Shown piece by piece: positions 17,641 to 30,883 of a DNA stretch of 64,000 nt. The stretch comes from CATQHP01 sp965214915 (lineage in GTDB: Bacteria; Acidobacteriota; Terriglobia; Bryobacterales; UBA6623). Under the pieces are notes generated by a model, which made no database searches, had not been told where the DNA came from, and saw nothing but the letters and a program-made list of their open reading frames with translations. The position numbers and the translations under genes were made by a program. Where the stretch lies: positions 1,612,001 to 1,676,000 of the forward strand of contig CBDCCP010000001.1 in the NCBI GenBank assembly GCA_965214915.1, given 5' to 3'. Within the stretch, counting starts at the first letter, position 1. Every line of letters starts with the position of its first letter.

Positions 17641-20600
17641 TTGCTGAAGCTTAAAAAAGTCGAGTTGCTCGGTTTCAAATCTTTCTGCGACCGCGAGGAA
17701 CTGCGGTTCACCGGAAACGGCATTGCAGCAGTGGTCGGGCCGAACGGCTGCGGCAAATCGAACATCGGCGACGCAATCAGTTGGGTGCTCGGCGAGCAGT
17801 CGGCGAAGTCTCTGCGCAGCCGGCGCATGGACGACGTGATTTTCAACGGCTCGCGCAACCGCAAGCCGTCCGGACTGGCGGCGGTGACGCTGACGCTGCT
17901 CGACCCCGATGCCGGCCTCGAAGAGCCGGCCCGCGGCCGGCGCAACGGCAACGGAGCGCCGCTCCCGCGGGGGCGGGCGTCCGGGTGAGATTACGGTTAC
18001 CCGCAAGTTGTTTCGGAGCGGGGAGAGCCGTTACCTGCTGAACGGCAAGACTGTCCGCCTGCGCGACGTCCACGATCTTTTCATGGGCACGGGGCTCGGC
18101 CCGAATCACTACGCAATCATCGAGCAGGGGCGCATCGGGCAGATCTTGAGCGCGCGGCCGGTCGATCGGCGCTCGTTCATGGAAGAGGCCGCCGGGGTCA
18201 CGAAGTTCAAATCGCGGAAGAGACTGGCGGAGTTGAAGCTCGAAAACGCCGGGCGGAACCTCCACCGCGTCAACGATATCCTGCAGGAAATCGTTCGGCA
18301 GTCCAATTCCCTCAAGCGCCAAGCGGCGAAAGCGGAGCGCTTCGAGGAATGCCGCGGGCTGCTCGGCGAGGCGTTGGCGCGGCTCTCCGGCTGCCGTTTC
18401 CGCCGCATGGACGCGCATCGAAAACGTCTTGCGGCCGAGGCGAAAACGGCGGAAGACGCCTTCGGGAAGAGTTATGCGCAAGTCGAGGCGATGGAGCGGG
18501 AACTGGCCGAGAAGCGTGGCAACGAGCAGCGCTGGGAGGCGCAGGTCGAGTCTTCGCGCGAGGAGCTTGCCCGCTTGACCGTCGATGTGGAACGGCTGAA
18601 GGCGCGCGTCGAGCAGCAGGCCCGCACGGCTGCGGAAAACGCGGCGCGCAAGCAGCAAGCGGAAATTGACATCGCCGACATCGGCCGGCGTCTGGAAAAC
18701 CTGCACGAGGAGATTGGCGAAGGCGAAAAGGCCGCGCAGGATGCGCAGGCGGACGCCGCCGCGGTCAAAGAAAGCTTGCGGGCGAAGGACTCTGAAATCG
18801 CAGCCGAGCAACAGGCGCTCCAGGCGCTGCTGTCGGAGGAAGAGGCGGGCCGCACCCGGACCGTGGCGCTTTTGAACGCCATCGCCGAAGCCCGCAGCCG
18901 TCTTGGCAAACTCGAGGAGTTCCTGGCCGGCAACGCCAGGCTGGCCGAGCAGGAGCGGCGGCGCGAGGCGGACGCCGCCGCGGAGTTGCGGCAGTGCGGG
19001 GAGCGTCGGAAGCAACTCGCCGAGCAGGCCGAGGAGCAGCAAAGCCGCATCGAGCAGGCGGTCCGCGAGCGCGGCGAGTTGCGCACGGCGATCGAATCTC
19101 TCGAACTGCAGCGCCAACGCCATGCCGAGGAAGCGGACCGGCTTCGGGGAAACGTTTCGCGGCTGACGGCTCGACGGGAGTCGCTCAACGAAGTCCTGTC
19201 GCACCGGGCCTACACGACCGAATCGGTCAAGGGCATTTTCGACGCGGTCGGCAGGAAGCCGGTCGAAGGCTTCAAGCCGCTCGGGATTCTGGCGGACTAT
19301 ATCGAGGTCGACGCCGGCTATGAACGCGCCGTCGAAGGGTTTTTGCGCGAGGAGTTGGAATATATCGTCGTCAGCGGCTGGGACGAGGCTCGGGCGGGTG
19401 TCCGGCTGGTGCGCAGCGACGTTGCAGGGCGCGCGACTTTCCTGGTCCACCCGCAGCAACCGGTACCCGAGGAGCCGCTCGGTCCGGGGCCGGAAGAGGG
19501 GGTTGCGGGCCGGCCGGCCGATCATGTTCGGCTGACGAACGGGCTCGCGGCGTCCGCGGCGGCTCTGCTGCCGAAGCTGCGCCGCTGCCGGCTCGTCGAG
19601 AACGCGGATGTTGCGCAGCGCTTGGCGGCGCGGTACCCCGACTATTACTTCCTCATGCCGGACGGCTCGTGCTATCGCGGCCATACGTTGAGCGGGGGCG
19701 GGAAGACGTCCGCCGGCCCGCTTGCCTTGAAACGCGAATTGCGCGAGTTGACGCCCAGGATCGCGGACGCGGAGAGGCGGTTCGCTGGCGCGTCGCGGGC
19801 GGCGGCCGAGGCGGCGGCCGAGGCGGCGGCTCGAACGGAGCGTCTGGAGGCTGTCCGGGGCGAGTTGCAAACGCTTGAAAAAGGCGCGTTGGACGCCGCG
19901 CACGAGTTGCGCCGGGCGGACGACCGGATGCGTCTGCTGGAGACGGCGGCGGCCGCGGCGGCCCGCGAGATCGAGCGACTGCGGGAAGAGTCGGCGCGGG
20001 CGAGCGGCCGCTACGAAGAGCACGCCGCTTCCGCCGCGCAATGCGATGAGGAACGCCTGGAGCTGGAGGCGCGGCTGGCGGAGTTGACCGACCGCGCGCG
20101 GCGGCGGCGCGAACGGCTGGCGGCGCTCGGCGAGCGGCAAGCCGCGTTGCGCGCCGAAGCGGCCGCGCTGGAAGAACGGCGGCGAGCGGCGGCGGCGGCT
20201 CTGGAACGGGCGCGCCGAGCCTGTGGCGAGCAGCGGCAGCGGCAAGCGCAGGTTGCGCGGCAAATCGACCGCTGGGAGGAAGAGAGCGCGCGCCTGCTGG
20301 CCGACAACGAGAGCCTCAACACCCAAATCGAAACCGGCGCGGCGCGCCGCGCGGCATTGCAGCAGATTGTCAACGAGACGGCCGGGAAGCTCAAATCCTC
20401 GCGGGAACGCAGCGCGGCGCTCGCCGGCGAGCTCAAGCAGCAGCGCGAGGCGGTTGAACTGCAGCGGCGGGAGCTTTCCGGCAAGCAGTTGGCTCTGGTT
20501 CAGGCTCAGGCGGACCTGAAGCATCTCGACGAAACCTGCCGGGCCGAGCTCGGCAAGCCCAGCGAAGAGGTTGCCCGCTTGGCGTCCAAAGACCCGACCG

Positions 20601-21358
20601 ACGACGACCTGCGCGAGGCCGAGCAAGAATACCGCCGGCTCAAGGAAAAAATCGAGCGGCTGGGAGCCGTCAACGTCCTGGCGCGCGAGGAATACGAAGC
20701 AATCGAGCAGCGCCGGACATTCCTCGAAACGCAGCACCGCGACCTGCTGGCGGCCGTCGAGGATACGCGGCAGACGATCCGCGAGATCGATTCGGCTTCG
20801 CGCGAAAAGCTCGAAGAAGCTTTCCGCGCGGTAAATCGAAACTTCGGCAAGATGTTTGCCACGCTGTTCGGCGGCGGCGTGGGCGAAATGCGGCTGACCG
20901 ATGCGGAAAATCCTGACGAGTCGGGCATCGACATCGTCGCGCAGCCGCCCGGCAAACGCCTGCAGAACATCGCGCTGCTCTCCGGCGGCGAGAAGTCGCT
21001 GACCGCCCTGGCCCTGTTGATGGCCACCTTCCAGTACAGGCCCAGTCCCTTCTGCGTGTTGGACGAGGTCGATGCGGCGCTGGACGAGGCCAATAACATC
21101 CGCTTCCGCCGGTTGTTGCGGGAAATGAGCGACCGCACCCAATTTATCGTCATCACGCACTCCAAAACGACGATAGAAATTGCGGAATGCCTCTACGGCG
21201 TGACCATGAGCGAGCCCGGCGTGTCGGGGCTGGTCTCGGTGAGGCCGGCGGACGGGCCGGCGCGCGAGCCGTCCGCCGGCGCGCGGAGCCGCCGGCGCAG
21301 CGCCGTTGCGGCCGGCGCTCTCGACCCGCCCGAATATCGGGCGCGGGCTTGGCGCTGA
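17641..21358 (+). CDS. smc: Chromosome segregation ATPase SMC, with an apparent frameshift
   Basis: SMC is a large coiled-coil ATPase that compacts and segregates the chromosome. Here it lies in two frames. Codons from the TTG at 17641 give the N-terminal ATPase half (GFKSFCDREELRF, Walker A GPNGCGKSN, FNGSRNRKPSG) and stop at 17986-17988. The rest continues in the +1 frame (GEITVTRKLFRSGESRYLLNG onward to 21358). Deleting one G from the GGGGG at 17969-17973 restores one frame of about 1,238 codons, normal for SMC. The rest shows long coiled coils, a hinge (ESVKGIFDAVGRKPVEGFKPLG), the signature LSGGEKSLTALAL and Walker B VLDEVDAALDE. Since smc is nearly essential, a base-call error in the homopolymer is the simplest explanation. 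Confidence 0.88.
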
Positions 21359-21568
21359 CTCCGTTCGCGGAACGCGCAATCCCGTTATTTCGTGCTTGGA
21401 CGCCCGTTCGGTCCGGGTGGGTGTACGATGAATAGGCGGTGAGTCCGGGATTGATCGCAATCGTGAGCGTCGGCGTAGCGCTTACCGGCATTCATGCAGT
21501 GGACAGCGCGCCGCCGTATGCTTCAATAAGAGAGGCGAGTCCCGTTTGAAGCAAGGAGGAAGGGAGCG

Positions 21569-22369
21569 ATGGCAGGCTTCCCAAGGATGTCGGCGATCCT
21601 GCCGGCGGCGTTGGCATGCGCCGCGGTCGTCTCGGGTCAGTTGATTGACCGCACCGAGGAGCCGGACCGCTTCGAGCTTCCCGACTCCAGGTTGAATTTC
21701 GAAAAGCGCGCCGATATCTACATGGCGCGCAAGATGTACCGCGAGGCCGAGGAAGCATACGGCAAGGCGCTCGAAAACAAACCCGGCTCGGCCCGCATTC
21801 ACAACAAGCTGGGGATCGCCTGCCACCAGCAAACGAACTTCGGCTGCGCGCGCCGCCACTACGAGCGGGCCTTCAAGCTCGACAAGAAGTACAGTCAGGC
21901 GGTCAACAATCTGGGAACGGTTTACCACGCCGAAGGCCGCCACAAGAAGGCCGCTCAGACTTACAAGCGGGCGCTGAAGATCACTCCGTACTCCGCTTCG
22001 ATCTACAGCAACCTCGGAACTTCGTTATTCGCGCGCGGCAAATTCAAAGACGCTTCGAAAGCCTATCTGACCGCGCTGCAACTGGACCCGCTCGTCTTCG
22101 AGCACCGCGGCTCGAACGGCACGCTGCTGCAGGAGCGCTCGGTCGGCGACCGCGGCAAATATTATTTCTTTATGGCCAAAGCCCACGCCCAGGTCGAGCT
22201 CTACGACAAGGCCCTGCTCTACATTCGAAAAGCGCTGGAAGAGGGGTACGTCCGGCGCAGGAAGATCGCCGACGAGAAGGCGTTCGAACCGATGCTCGAA
22301 ATGCCCGCGTTCCGGCGCGCCGTCTTTCCGCAGGTGGCGGCGGCGTCCGCCGCCCCTCCGGACCCGTAG
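21569..22369 (+). CDS. Exported TPR-repeat protein
   Basis: This 266 aa protein has a strong ribosome-binding site (AAGGAGGAAGGGA) ending about 6 nt before the ATG and a signal peptide (AILPAALACAAVVSGQ). From about residue 45 come consecutive tetratricopeptide repeats (AEEAYGKALENKPGSARIHN, ARRHYERAFKLDKKYSQAVN, AAQTYKRALKITPYSASIYS, ASKAYLTALQLDP). A final helical segment ends in an Ala/Pro tail. TPR solenoids mediate protein contacts; the partner is unknown. The location just upstream of lepB could hint at an envelope role, but the 278 nt gap makes an operon uncertain. Confidence 0.8.
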   Translation: MAGFPRMSAILPAALACAAVVSGQLIDRTEEPDRFELPDSRLNFEKRADIYMARKMYREAEEAYGKALENKPGSARIHNKLGIACHQQTNFGCARRHYERAFKLDKKYSQAVNNLGTVYHAEGRHKKAAQTYKRALKITPYSASIYSNLGTSLFARGKFKDASKAYLTALQLDPLVFEHRGSNGTLLQERSVGDRGKYYFFMAKAHAQVELYDKALLYIRKALEEGYVRRRKIADEKAFEPMLEMPAFRRAVFPQVAAASAAPPDP

Positions 22370-22647
22370 GCGCGGTCAATCAACGATCCCGATCGAACCG
22401 CTGCCTACCGACGCTCGGAGGCATGGGTCGGCCAAGCGGGCAGCCTCGGCGTCGGACCGAGCCTGTTCCAAGGTCTTGTGCGGCTCCGAATCGATGCGCA
22501 AATTCATCCCCCGCTGTTCCCCGCATCCCCCATGCCGCTCCTTCGGCTCATCCTTCTTCGGACAAGATTTCAGCTTGTCGCGGTTGTAGGCTGCGTGCTA
22601 CAAATACGGAGAGGGTTGCTGCCCGGCGCCCTTCGTCGAAGCCGTAT

Positions 22648-23268
22648 ATGGAGCCTGTTTCGAGCCGTGAACCGGATTCGGCGTCCGGGCATGACGCCGT
22701 CCCCGAGCCGCTGCCGGCGGCCGGCGCGCGGAGCGCCGCCCGTTTTGGTTCGCCGTTTTGGTTCGACTTGCAGGTTTGGCTGCGCGACATCTTCGTTTCG
22801 ATCGCGATCGCCGCGATCGTCATCGTCTTTCTGTACCAGCCGGTCAAAGTGGAAGGCACCAGCATGTTGCCGCACCTGGCGGACGAAGAACGTATCTTCG
22901 TCAACAAGTTTCTCTACAACTTCGACGCCATCGACCGCGGCGACGTGGTGGTCTTCAAGTTCCCGATCGACCCTTCGAAATCGTACATCAAGCGCGTAAT
23001 CGGCTTGCCGGGGGACACGGTGGAAATTGTCGGCGGCGAAGTGTATCTCAATGGATCGCTCTACCGCGAGCCGTATGTGTTGCAGGGCTATCGCGACCGC
23101 GGCTCCTACCCGCAGGTCGTAGTCCCCGCCGGCGAATACTATGTCCTCGGCGACCACCGCAATACCTCGAACGACAGCCGTACCTGGGGCACGGTCGCGC
23201 ACGCGTACGTGACGGGCAAAGCCGTATTCTCCTATTGGCCTCCCGATCGTTTCGGGGTGCTGGAGTAG
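22648..23268 (+). CDS. lepB: Signal peptidase I
   Basis: This 206 aa inner-membrane serine protease removes signal peptides from exported proteins. I start at the ATG at 22648 (MEPVSSREP); the frame extends upstream to 22423, but that part is low-complexity and unlike the family. A single membrane anchor (IFVSIAIAAIVIVFLYQPV) precedes the catalytic Ser72 (VEGTSMLPHL) and the general-base Lys115 (SYIKRVIGLPGD). VLGDHRNTSNDSRTWG is the conserved box E. The carA start is only 16 nt downstream, so the two are probably co-transcribed. Confidence 0.93.
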   Translation: MEPVSSREPDSASGHDAVPEPLPAAGARSAARFGSPFWFDLQVWLRDIFVSIAIAAIVIVFLYQPVKVEGTSMLPHLADEERIFVNKFLYNFDAIDRGDVVVFKFPIDPSKSYIKRVIGLPGDTVEIVGGEVYLNGSLYREPYVLQGYRDRGSYPQVVVPAGEYYVLGDHRNTSNDSRTWGTVAHAYVTGKAVFSYWPPDRFGVLE

Positions 23269-23284
23269 GCGGGGCCGGCAGTCG

Positions 23285-24412
23285 ATGAGTTTCGAAACCA
23301 TCCTGGCGCTCGAAGACGGGCGTTACTTTCGGGGGCGAGGCGTCGGAGCGCGCGCGGAATCCTCGGGTGAAGTCGTCTTTAACACCGGGTTGACCGGTTA
23401 TCAGGAAATATTCACCGATCCGTCGTACAGTGGGCAGATCGTGGCCCTGACCTACCCGCACATCGGCAACTACGGCGCGAATGCCGAAGACAGCGAATCG
23501 ACGAAGCCGTATATCGAAGGGCTGATAGTCCGGGAATTTTCGCAGGTCGCCAGCAACTGGAGGGCCGACGAACGCGCGGACGACTTTCTCGCCAAGCGCG
23601 GCATCCCGATTATCGCGGAGATCGACACGCGGGCGCTGGTGCGTCATATCCGCGAGCAGGGCTCGTTGCGGGGCGTGATCTCGTCTCTCGAAAGCGAGCC
23701 GCGGAAGCTCGTCGAGAAGGCGCGCCGGATTCCCAAGATGGCCGGGCAAGACCTCGCCACGGGCGTTTCGACCGCGCAAGCCTACGAGTGGACCGACGGG
23801 GTCGAACCGTGCTCGCCGTCAGAAATCCTGACTCCCGAAACGCCGGGTAGACGCCACGTGGCGGCTTACGATTTCGGCATCAAGCGCAATATCCTGCGGC
23901 AGCTCGTTGCATTTGGGGCGCGGGTTACGGTGGTTCCCGCCGGGACTTCGGCTGACGACGTGCTGGCTTTGCAACCGGACGGGGTATTCGTTTCCAACGG
24001 TCCGGGCGACCCGGAACCCTTACGAGGGCCGACCGCCGAGATTCGGCGGCTCGTCGGACGAGTGCCGATTTTCGGCATTTGCCTCGGCTTGCAGGTTCTC
24101 GGTCAGGCGCTCGGCGGCAAGACCTACAAGCTGAAGTTCGGCCATCACGGCTGCAATCATCCGGTGTTGAACACGCTCACGAACAAAGTCGAGATCACTT
24201 CGCAAAACCACGGCTTCGCGCTGGACCCCGATTCGCTCGACGCCGCGGAGATCGAATTGACCCACGTGAATCTCAACGACCGCACGGTCGAGGGCTTCCG
24301 CAGCCGCAAGGACCCGCTGTTTTGCGTGCAGTACCACCCGGAAGCCGCGCCGGGGCCGCACGATTCGCGGTATCTGTTTGCGGAGTTCCGTAGCTTGATG
24401 GAGAGGGCGTGA
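23285..24412 (+). CDS. carA: Carbamoyl-phosphate synthase, small (glutamine amidotransferase) subunit
   Basis: The 375 aa subunit hydrolyses glutamine and channels ammonia to CarB for carbamoyl phosphate, the precursor of arginine and pyrimidines. The N-terminal CarA domain (FNTGLTGYQEIFTDPSY) is followed by the class I amidotransferase domain, with nucleophile Cys266 (FGICLGLQ) and the His/Glu pair in QYHPEA near the C-terminus. SQNHGFA is also conserved. Length is normal. It lies between lepB (16 nt) and carB (47 nt) on the same strand. Confidence 0.97.
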   Translation: MSFETILALEDGRYFRGRGVGARAESSGEVVFNTGLTGYQEIFTDPSYSGQIVALTYPHIGNYGANAEDSESTKPYIEGLIVREFSQVASNWRADERADDFLAKRGIPIIAEIDTRALVRHIREQGSLRGVISSLESEPRKLVEKARRIPKMAGQDLATGVSTAQAYEWTDGVEPCSPSEILTPETPGRRHVAAYDFGIKRNILRQLVAFGARVTVVPAGTSADDVLALQPDGVFVSNGPGDPEPLRGPTAEIRRLVGRVPIFGICLGLQVLGQALGGKTYKLKFGHHGCNHPVLNTLTNKVEITSQNHGFALDPDSLDAAEIELTHVNLNDRTVEGFRSRKDPLFCVQYHPEAAPGPHDSRYLFAEFRSLMERA

Positions 24413-24459
24413 CGGGCCGCTTCCCGCCGCGCCTTGGGAACGTCCGACCGAGGTAGCTC

Positions 24460-27678
<3,219 letters not shown>

Positions 27679-27710
27679 GCCGCGCGGACGGCGCTCCGTG
27701 TGAGATCTAG

Positions 27711-27827
27711 CTGCAAGGCCGCGAGCAGGCGGAGAGATCTTTCTTCAACCTGCAAGCCGGGGAAACGATTGTCTTCGAGACCGTGCGGCACAACGACTTG
27801 AAAAAGGCGGGCCGGGCATCCGGCTGA
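27711..27827 (+). pseudogene. Short open remnant without start codon after carB
   Basis: Between carB and mnmA a 38-codon frame runs directly from a TAG to a TGA and reads like real protein (SFFNLQAGETIVFETVRH), but has no ATG, GTG or TTG start. It may be the tail of a lost gene. I do not recognise it, and chance is possible at this length. Confidence 0.25.
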
Positions 27828-27892
27828 CTGTGGGCGATTGCCGCGGCGAATGCGCCGTTTCCTGCAACATCGGCAGGGTGTACGGTTACAGT

Positions 27893-29002
27893 TCAAACGA
27901 TCCAGCCGCCGCCGAGCGTTTGCTCGCCGCGGTAGAGGACGGCGGCTTGGCCGGGCGTGACGGCGCGCTGCGGCTCGTCGAAGGCGATTACGGCCTCGCC
28001 GGGGGCGCTGCCGGGGCGCGCCTCGCCCCAAGCGGGGGCGAATTGGTGGCGGATCTTGATTTGGGCGCGCACCGGCTCGCGGAGGTCGTCGAAGGCAATC
28101 CAGTTGGCGTTGCGCACGGCGAACTCCTTGCGCAGCAGCCGATCGCCCTCGCCGACGACCACGCGGCGCTCCGCAGGCAGGATTTCGGTCACGTAAACCG
28201 GCTTGCCCGCAGCGATCCCCAAACCGCGGCGCTGGCCGACGGTGTAATGGTGGATGCCGTTGTGCTCGCCCACGACCTTGCCGTCGGTCGTCACGATTTC
28301 GCCCCCGACGTCCGCCCGCCCGGAGCCCTGCTCTTCGAGATAACGGTCGATGAACGCGGCGTAGTCGCCGTTCGGAACAAAGCATATCTCGCGGCTCTCA
28401 GGCTTGTCGGCCATGCCCAGCCCCAACTCCGCGGCCAGCTTGCGCACCTCGCTCTTATGCATTCCGCCGAGCGGAAACAGCGACCGCGCCAACTGCTCCT
28501 GAGTCAGCCCGAACAGAAAATACGACTGATCGCGCGAGCGGTCGACCCCGCACAGCAGCAGGTAACGGCCTGAGTCTTCGTCGTATGCGATGCGCGCGTA
28601 GTGGCCCGTGGCGATCGTCTCCGCGCCGATCCGCTCGGCCGTCTCCAGGAAGCGGTCGAACTTGATGAAGTTGTTGCAGAGAGTGCAGGGGATGGGCGTG
28701 CGGCCGGAAACGTAATCGTTCACGAACGGCTTGACGACCTCTTCCTCGAAGCGGTCTTCGAAATCGACCACGTAGTAGGGAATCCCGATGTGCTGCGCGG
28801 CCCAGCGGGCGTCGTAAACGTCGTCGAGCGAGCAGCAACGCCCCGAGCCCCCGCCTTCGGGAATCAACTCCGGCATGCGCTGCCGGTTCCACAACTGCAT
28901 CGTCATCCCGACCACGGCTTGGCCCCGCCGCCGGAGCAATCCGGCGGCAACGGAGGAATCGACTCCCCCGCTCATGGCCGCGGCGATGAGCGTCTCGGAC
29001 AT
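27893..29002 (-). CDS. mnmA: tRNA-uridine 2-sulfurtransferase MnmA
   Basis: The 369 aa enzyme thiolates U34 of tRNA-Lys, -Glu and -Gln using ATP and a relayed persulfide. The PP-loop AMSGGVDSS at 9-17 binds ATP. The catalytic cysteines are in PCTLCN (C109, with C106 nearby) and EICFVPNGDY (C207). The extra Cys pair at 56-57 (GRCCSLDD) is not general in the family. The C-terminal barrel (VAPGQAAVLY-like; here VTPGQAAVLYRG) is present. It stands alone, divergent from amt across about 400 nt. Confidence 0.95.
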   Translation of the reverse strand: MSETLIAAAMSGGVDSSVAAGLLRRRGQAVVGMTMQLWNRQRMPELIPEGGGSGRCCSLDDVYDARWAAQHIGIPYYVVDFEDRFEEEVVKPFVNDYVSGRTPIPCTLCNNFIKFDRFLETAERIGAETIATGHYARIAYDEDSGRYLLLCGVDRSRDQSYFLFGLTQEQLARSLFPLGGMHKSEVRKLAAELGLGMADKPESREICFVPNGDYAAFIDRYLEEQGSGRADVGGEIVTTDGKVVGEHNGIHHYTVGQRRGLGIAAGKPVYVTEILPAERRVVVGEGDRLLRKEFAVRNANWIAFDDLREPVRAQIKIRHQFAPAWGEARPGSAPGEAVIAFDEPQRAVTPGQAAVLYRGEQTLGGGWIV

Positions 29003-29198
29003 TTGCCCCTCTCCGTTTAGCCTAGCGCGCCGCCCGGCGCCTCGCCCTCCATCTGTTTATAGGCCCAATAGAAACAATTTGCTTCCGCGCCGCGCCGCGC
29101 CTTCGATATATTGATTCTCGATAGCGGGCGTAGCGGCCGGCCCCGCGCATTGAAGCTCGAACGGGCTTTGCGCGCCGCCGCTTTTCGTTGCCTTGCCC

Positions 29199-29291
29199 CC
29201 CGACCGGGATGTCGGGCCGGCGCAGGGAATTCGGCCGTAGCCGCCTCAGCGGTCAGCGGTTCCCGTTCCGTCCCCCGACCGGGATGTCGGG
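29199..29291. repeat. Two copies of an 18-nt hyphenated palindrome upstream of amt
   Basis: CCCGACCGGGATGTCGGG occurs at 29199-29216 and again, identical, at 29274-29291, 75 nt apart. Each copy has 6-bp arms (CCCGAC/GTCGGG) around CGGGAT. They lie in the 399-nt gap between mnmA and amt (29003-29401), which contains nothing else I recognise. They could be operators for a dimeric regulator of amt or REP-like elements. Confidence 0.6.
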
Positions 29292-29401
29292 TTCTCACAG
29301 AAAAGTTCGATTGCGCATCCGCGCATCCCCGCCGGCCCATTGCAGGCAAGGACGGAGAAGCGCGTTTGCCCAAGTTTACGCGAAGGGGATAGGAGTCAAG
29401 C

Positions 29402-30802
29402 ATGTCAAAGGAAATGATGAAGCAGGCGGCGTTCGGCAAACCGGCCAAGACGGCCGCGCTGGCGGCTTTGGCCGCGCCGATGCTGTCCGCGCAGGAAGCG
29501 TCGGCCGAGGATTTGCAGGCCGCGATCGAGATGGTGCAGACGAACGCCAACATTTTGTGGACGCTGCTGGCCGCTTGCCTGGTGTTCTGGATGCAGGCCG
29601 GCTTTGCATTTGTCGAATCGGGGTTCACACGGGCGAAGAGCGCCGCGCACATCATGATGAAGAACATGCTCGACATGTCGCTCGGCGCCTTGAGCTACTG
29701 GGCGCTCGGGTTCGGGCTGATGTTCGGCGCCAGCACGGCAATCTATGTCGGCGGCGACCACTTTTTTCTCTCGCCGGACAACGGAACCGCCGACGGACAG
29801 TGGGAATACACGTTCTGGATGTTCCAGGTGGTATTCGCCGCGACCGCCGCGACGATCGTTTCCGGCGCGATGGCCGAGCGCACCAAGTTCAGAGGCTATC
29901 TGATCTATTCGATCGTGATCTCGGCGCTCATTTATCCCGTCTTCGGTCACTGGGCCTGGGGCACGCTGCTGCTCAGCGACCAATCGGGCGCCTGGCTGGC
30001 GAACATGGGCTTTCTGGACTTCGCCGGCTCGACGGTCGTTCACTCGGTGGGCGCATGGGCGGCACTGGCGGGGGCCATCGTGGTCGGGCCGCGGATCGGC
30101 AAGTTCGATTCGAAAGGCCGGCCGCGTCCGATCCCCGGCCATAGCATGACGATGGCCGCCTTGGGCGTCTTCATCCTGTTTCTCGGCTGGTTCGGATTCA
30201 ATGCCGGTTCGACGACGACCGCGGACGGCGCCATCGCGCGCATCGCCGTCAACACCTTCCTCGCCGCTTGCGCCGGCGCCGTGGCCGCGATGATCGTTTC
30301 CTGGAGAAAGTTCGAGAAACCCGATATAGGCATGACGCTCAACGGCGTGCTGGCCGGGTTGGTCGGCATCACCGCGCCCTGCGACATCGTGACGCCGCTG
30401 GGCGCGATCATCGTCGGCTTGGTCGCGGGATGCATAGTGGTCTGCGGCGTGCTGTTCTTCGACCGGATGAAGGTTGACGATCCAGTCGGCGCCATCTCCG
30501 TCCACGGCCTTTGCGGGGTGTGGGGAACGTTGGCTTGCGCTCTCTTGAACGAGGCGCTGTTCACCGGCGATCCCGAGTACAGCTTGATCGGTCAGCTCGG
30601 GATTCAGTTGACCGGCATCGTGGCCTGCTTCGTCTGGACGTTCGGCACGGCTTTCGTCCTGTTCAAGATTTTGAAGGCGACGGTCGGCCTGCGGGTCAGC
30701 GAAGAAGAAGAACGCGCGGGCCTCGACTACAGCGAGCACGGCTCGAGCGCGTACCCCGACTTCGTCGTATCGGGCGGCACATACACCGGCTCCAACGGCT
30801 GA
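29402..30802 (+). CDS. amt: Ammonium transporter Amt
   Basis: The 466 aa protein has an N-terminal extension and a signal-like segment (AALAALAAPMLSAQEASA) before the 11-helix Amt core. Landmarks are FWMQAGFAFVESGFTRAKSA, FAATAATIVSGAMAERTKF, GGSTVVHSVGAWAAL-like FAGSTVVHSVGAWAAL and DDPVGAISVHGLCGVWG, which includes the pore histidines. An inserted cleaved leader is usual for Amt. The ATG follows GGGGATAGGAG. No glnK/glnB gene is next to it, which is less common. The gene ends 34 nt before a clear terminator hairpin. Confidence 0.94.
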   Translation: MSKEMMKQAAFGKPAKTAALAALAAPMLSAQEASAEDLQAAIEMVQTNANILWTLLAACLVFWMQAGFAFVESGFTRAKSAAHIMMKNMLDMSLGALSYWALGFGLMFGASTAIYVGGDHFFLSPDNGTADGQWEYTFWMFQVVFAATAATIVSGAMAERTKFRGYLIYSIVISALIYPVFGHWAWGTLLLSDQSGAWLANMGFLDFAGSTVVHSVGAWAALAGAIVVGPRIGKFDSKGRPRPIPGHSMTMAALGVFILFLGWFGFNAGSTTTADGAIARIAVNTFLAACAGAVAAMIVSWRKFEKPDIGMTLNGVLAGLVGITAPCDIVTPLGAIIVGLVAGCIVVCGVLFFDRMKVDDPVGAISVHGLCGVWGTLACALLNEALFTGDPEYSLIGQLGIQLTGIVACFVWTFGTAFVLFKILKATVGLRVSEEEERAGLDYSEHGSSAYPDFVVSGGTYTGSNG

Positions 30803-30835
30803 TTCGAATTCGGGACCGAGCGCCTGCTTGGAGAA

Positions 30836-30883
30836 ACCCGGTCTTCGGCTGCGTCAAGCGCGGCCGGAGGCCGGGTATTTTTT
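30836..30883 (+). terminator. Intrinsic terminator after amt
   Basis: ACCCGGTCT (30836-30844) pairs, with two G-T wobbles, with AGGCCGGGT (30868-30876). A run ATTTTTT (30877-30883) follows. It overlaps the stop of convergent nqrM. Confidence 0.65.

Noticed and set aside
17843..21460. A 1205-codon frame on the minus strand
   Set aside because: It is exactly antisense to smc and Arg/Leu-rich with no motifs. It reflects codon bias of the coiled-coil gene.
22423..22647. An N-terminal extension of signal peptidase I to 22423
   Set aside because: The extra 75 residues are Pro/Arg/Ser-rich low-complexity sequence without a family match. The ATG at 22648 gives a normal-length LepB.
29003..29401. 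A CRISPR array or tRNA in the mnmA-amt gap
   Set aside because: There are only two copies of the palindrome with one 57-nt spacer, no third unit and no cas genes. No cloverleaf can be formed.
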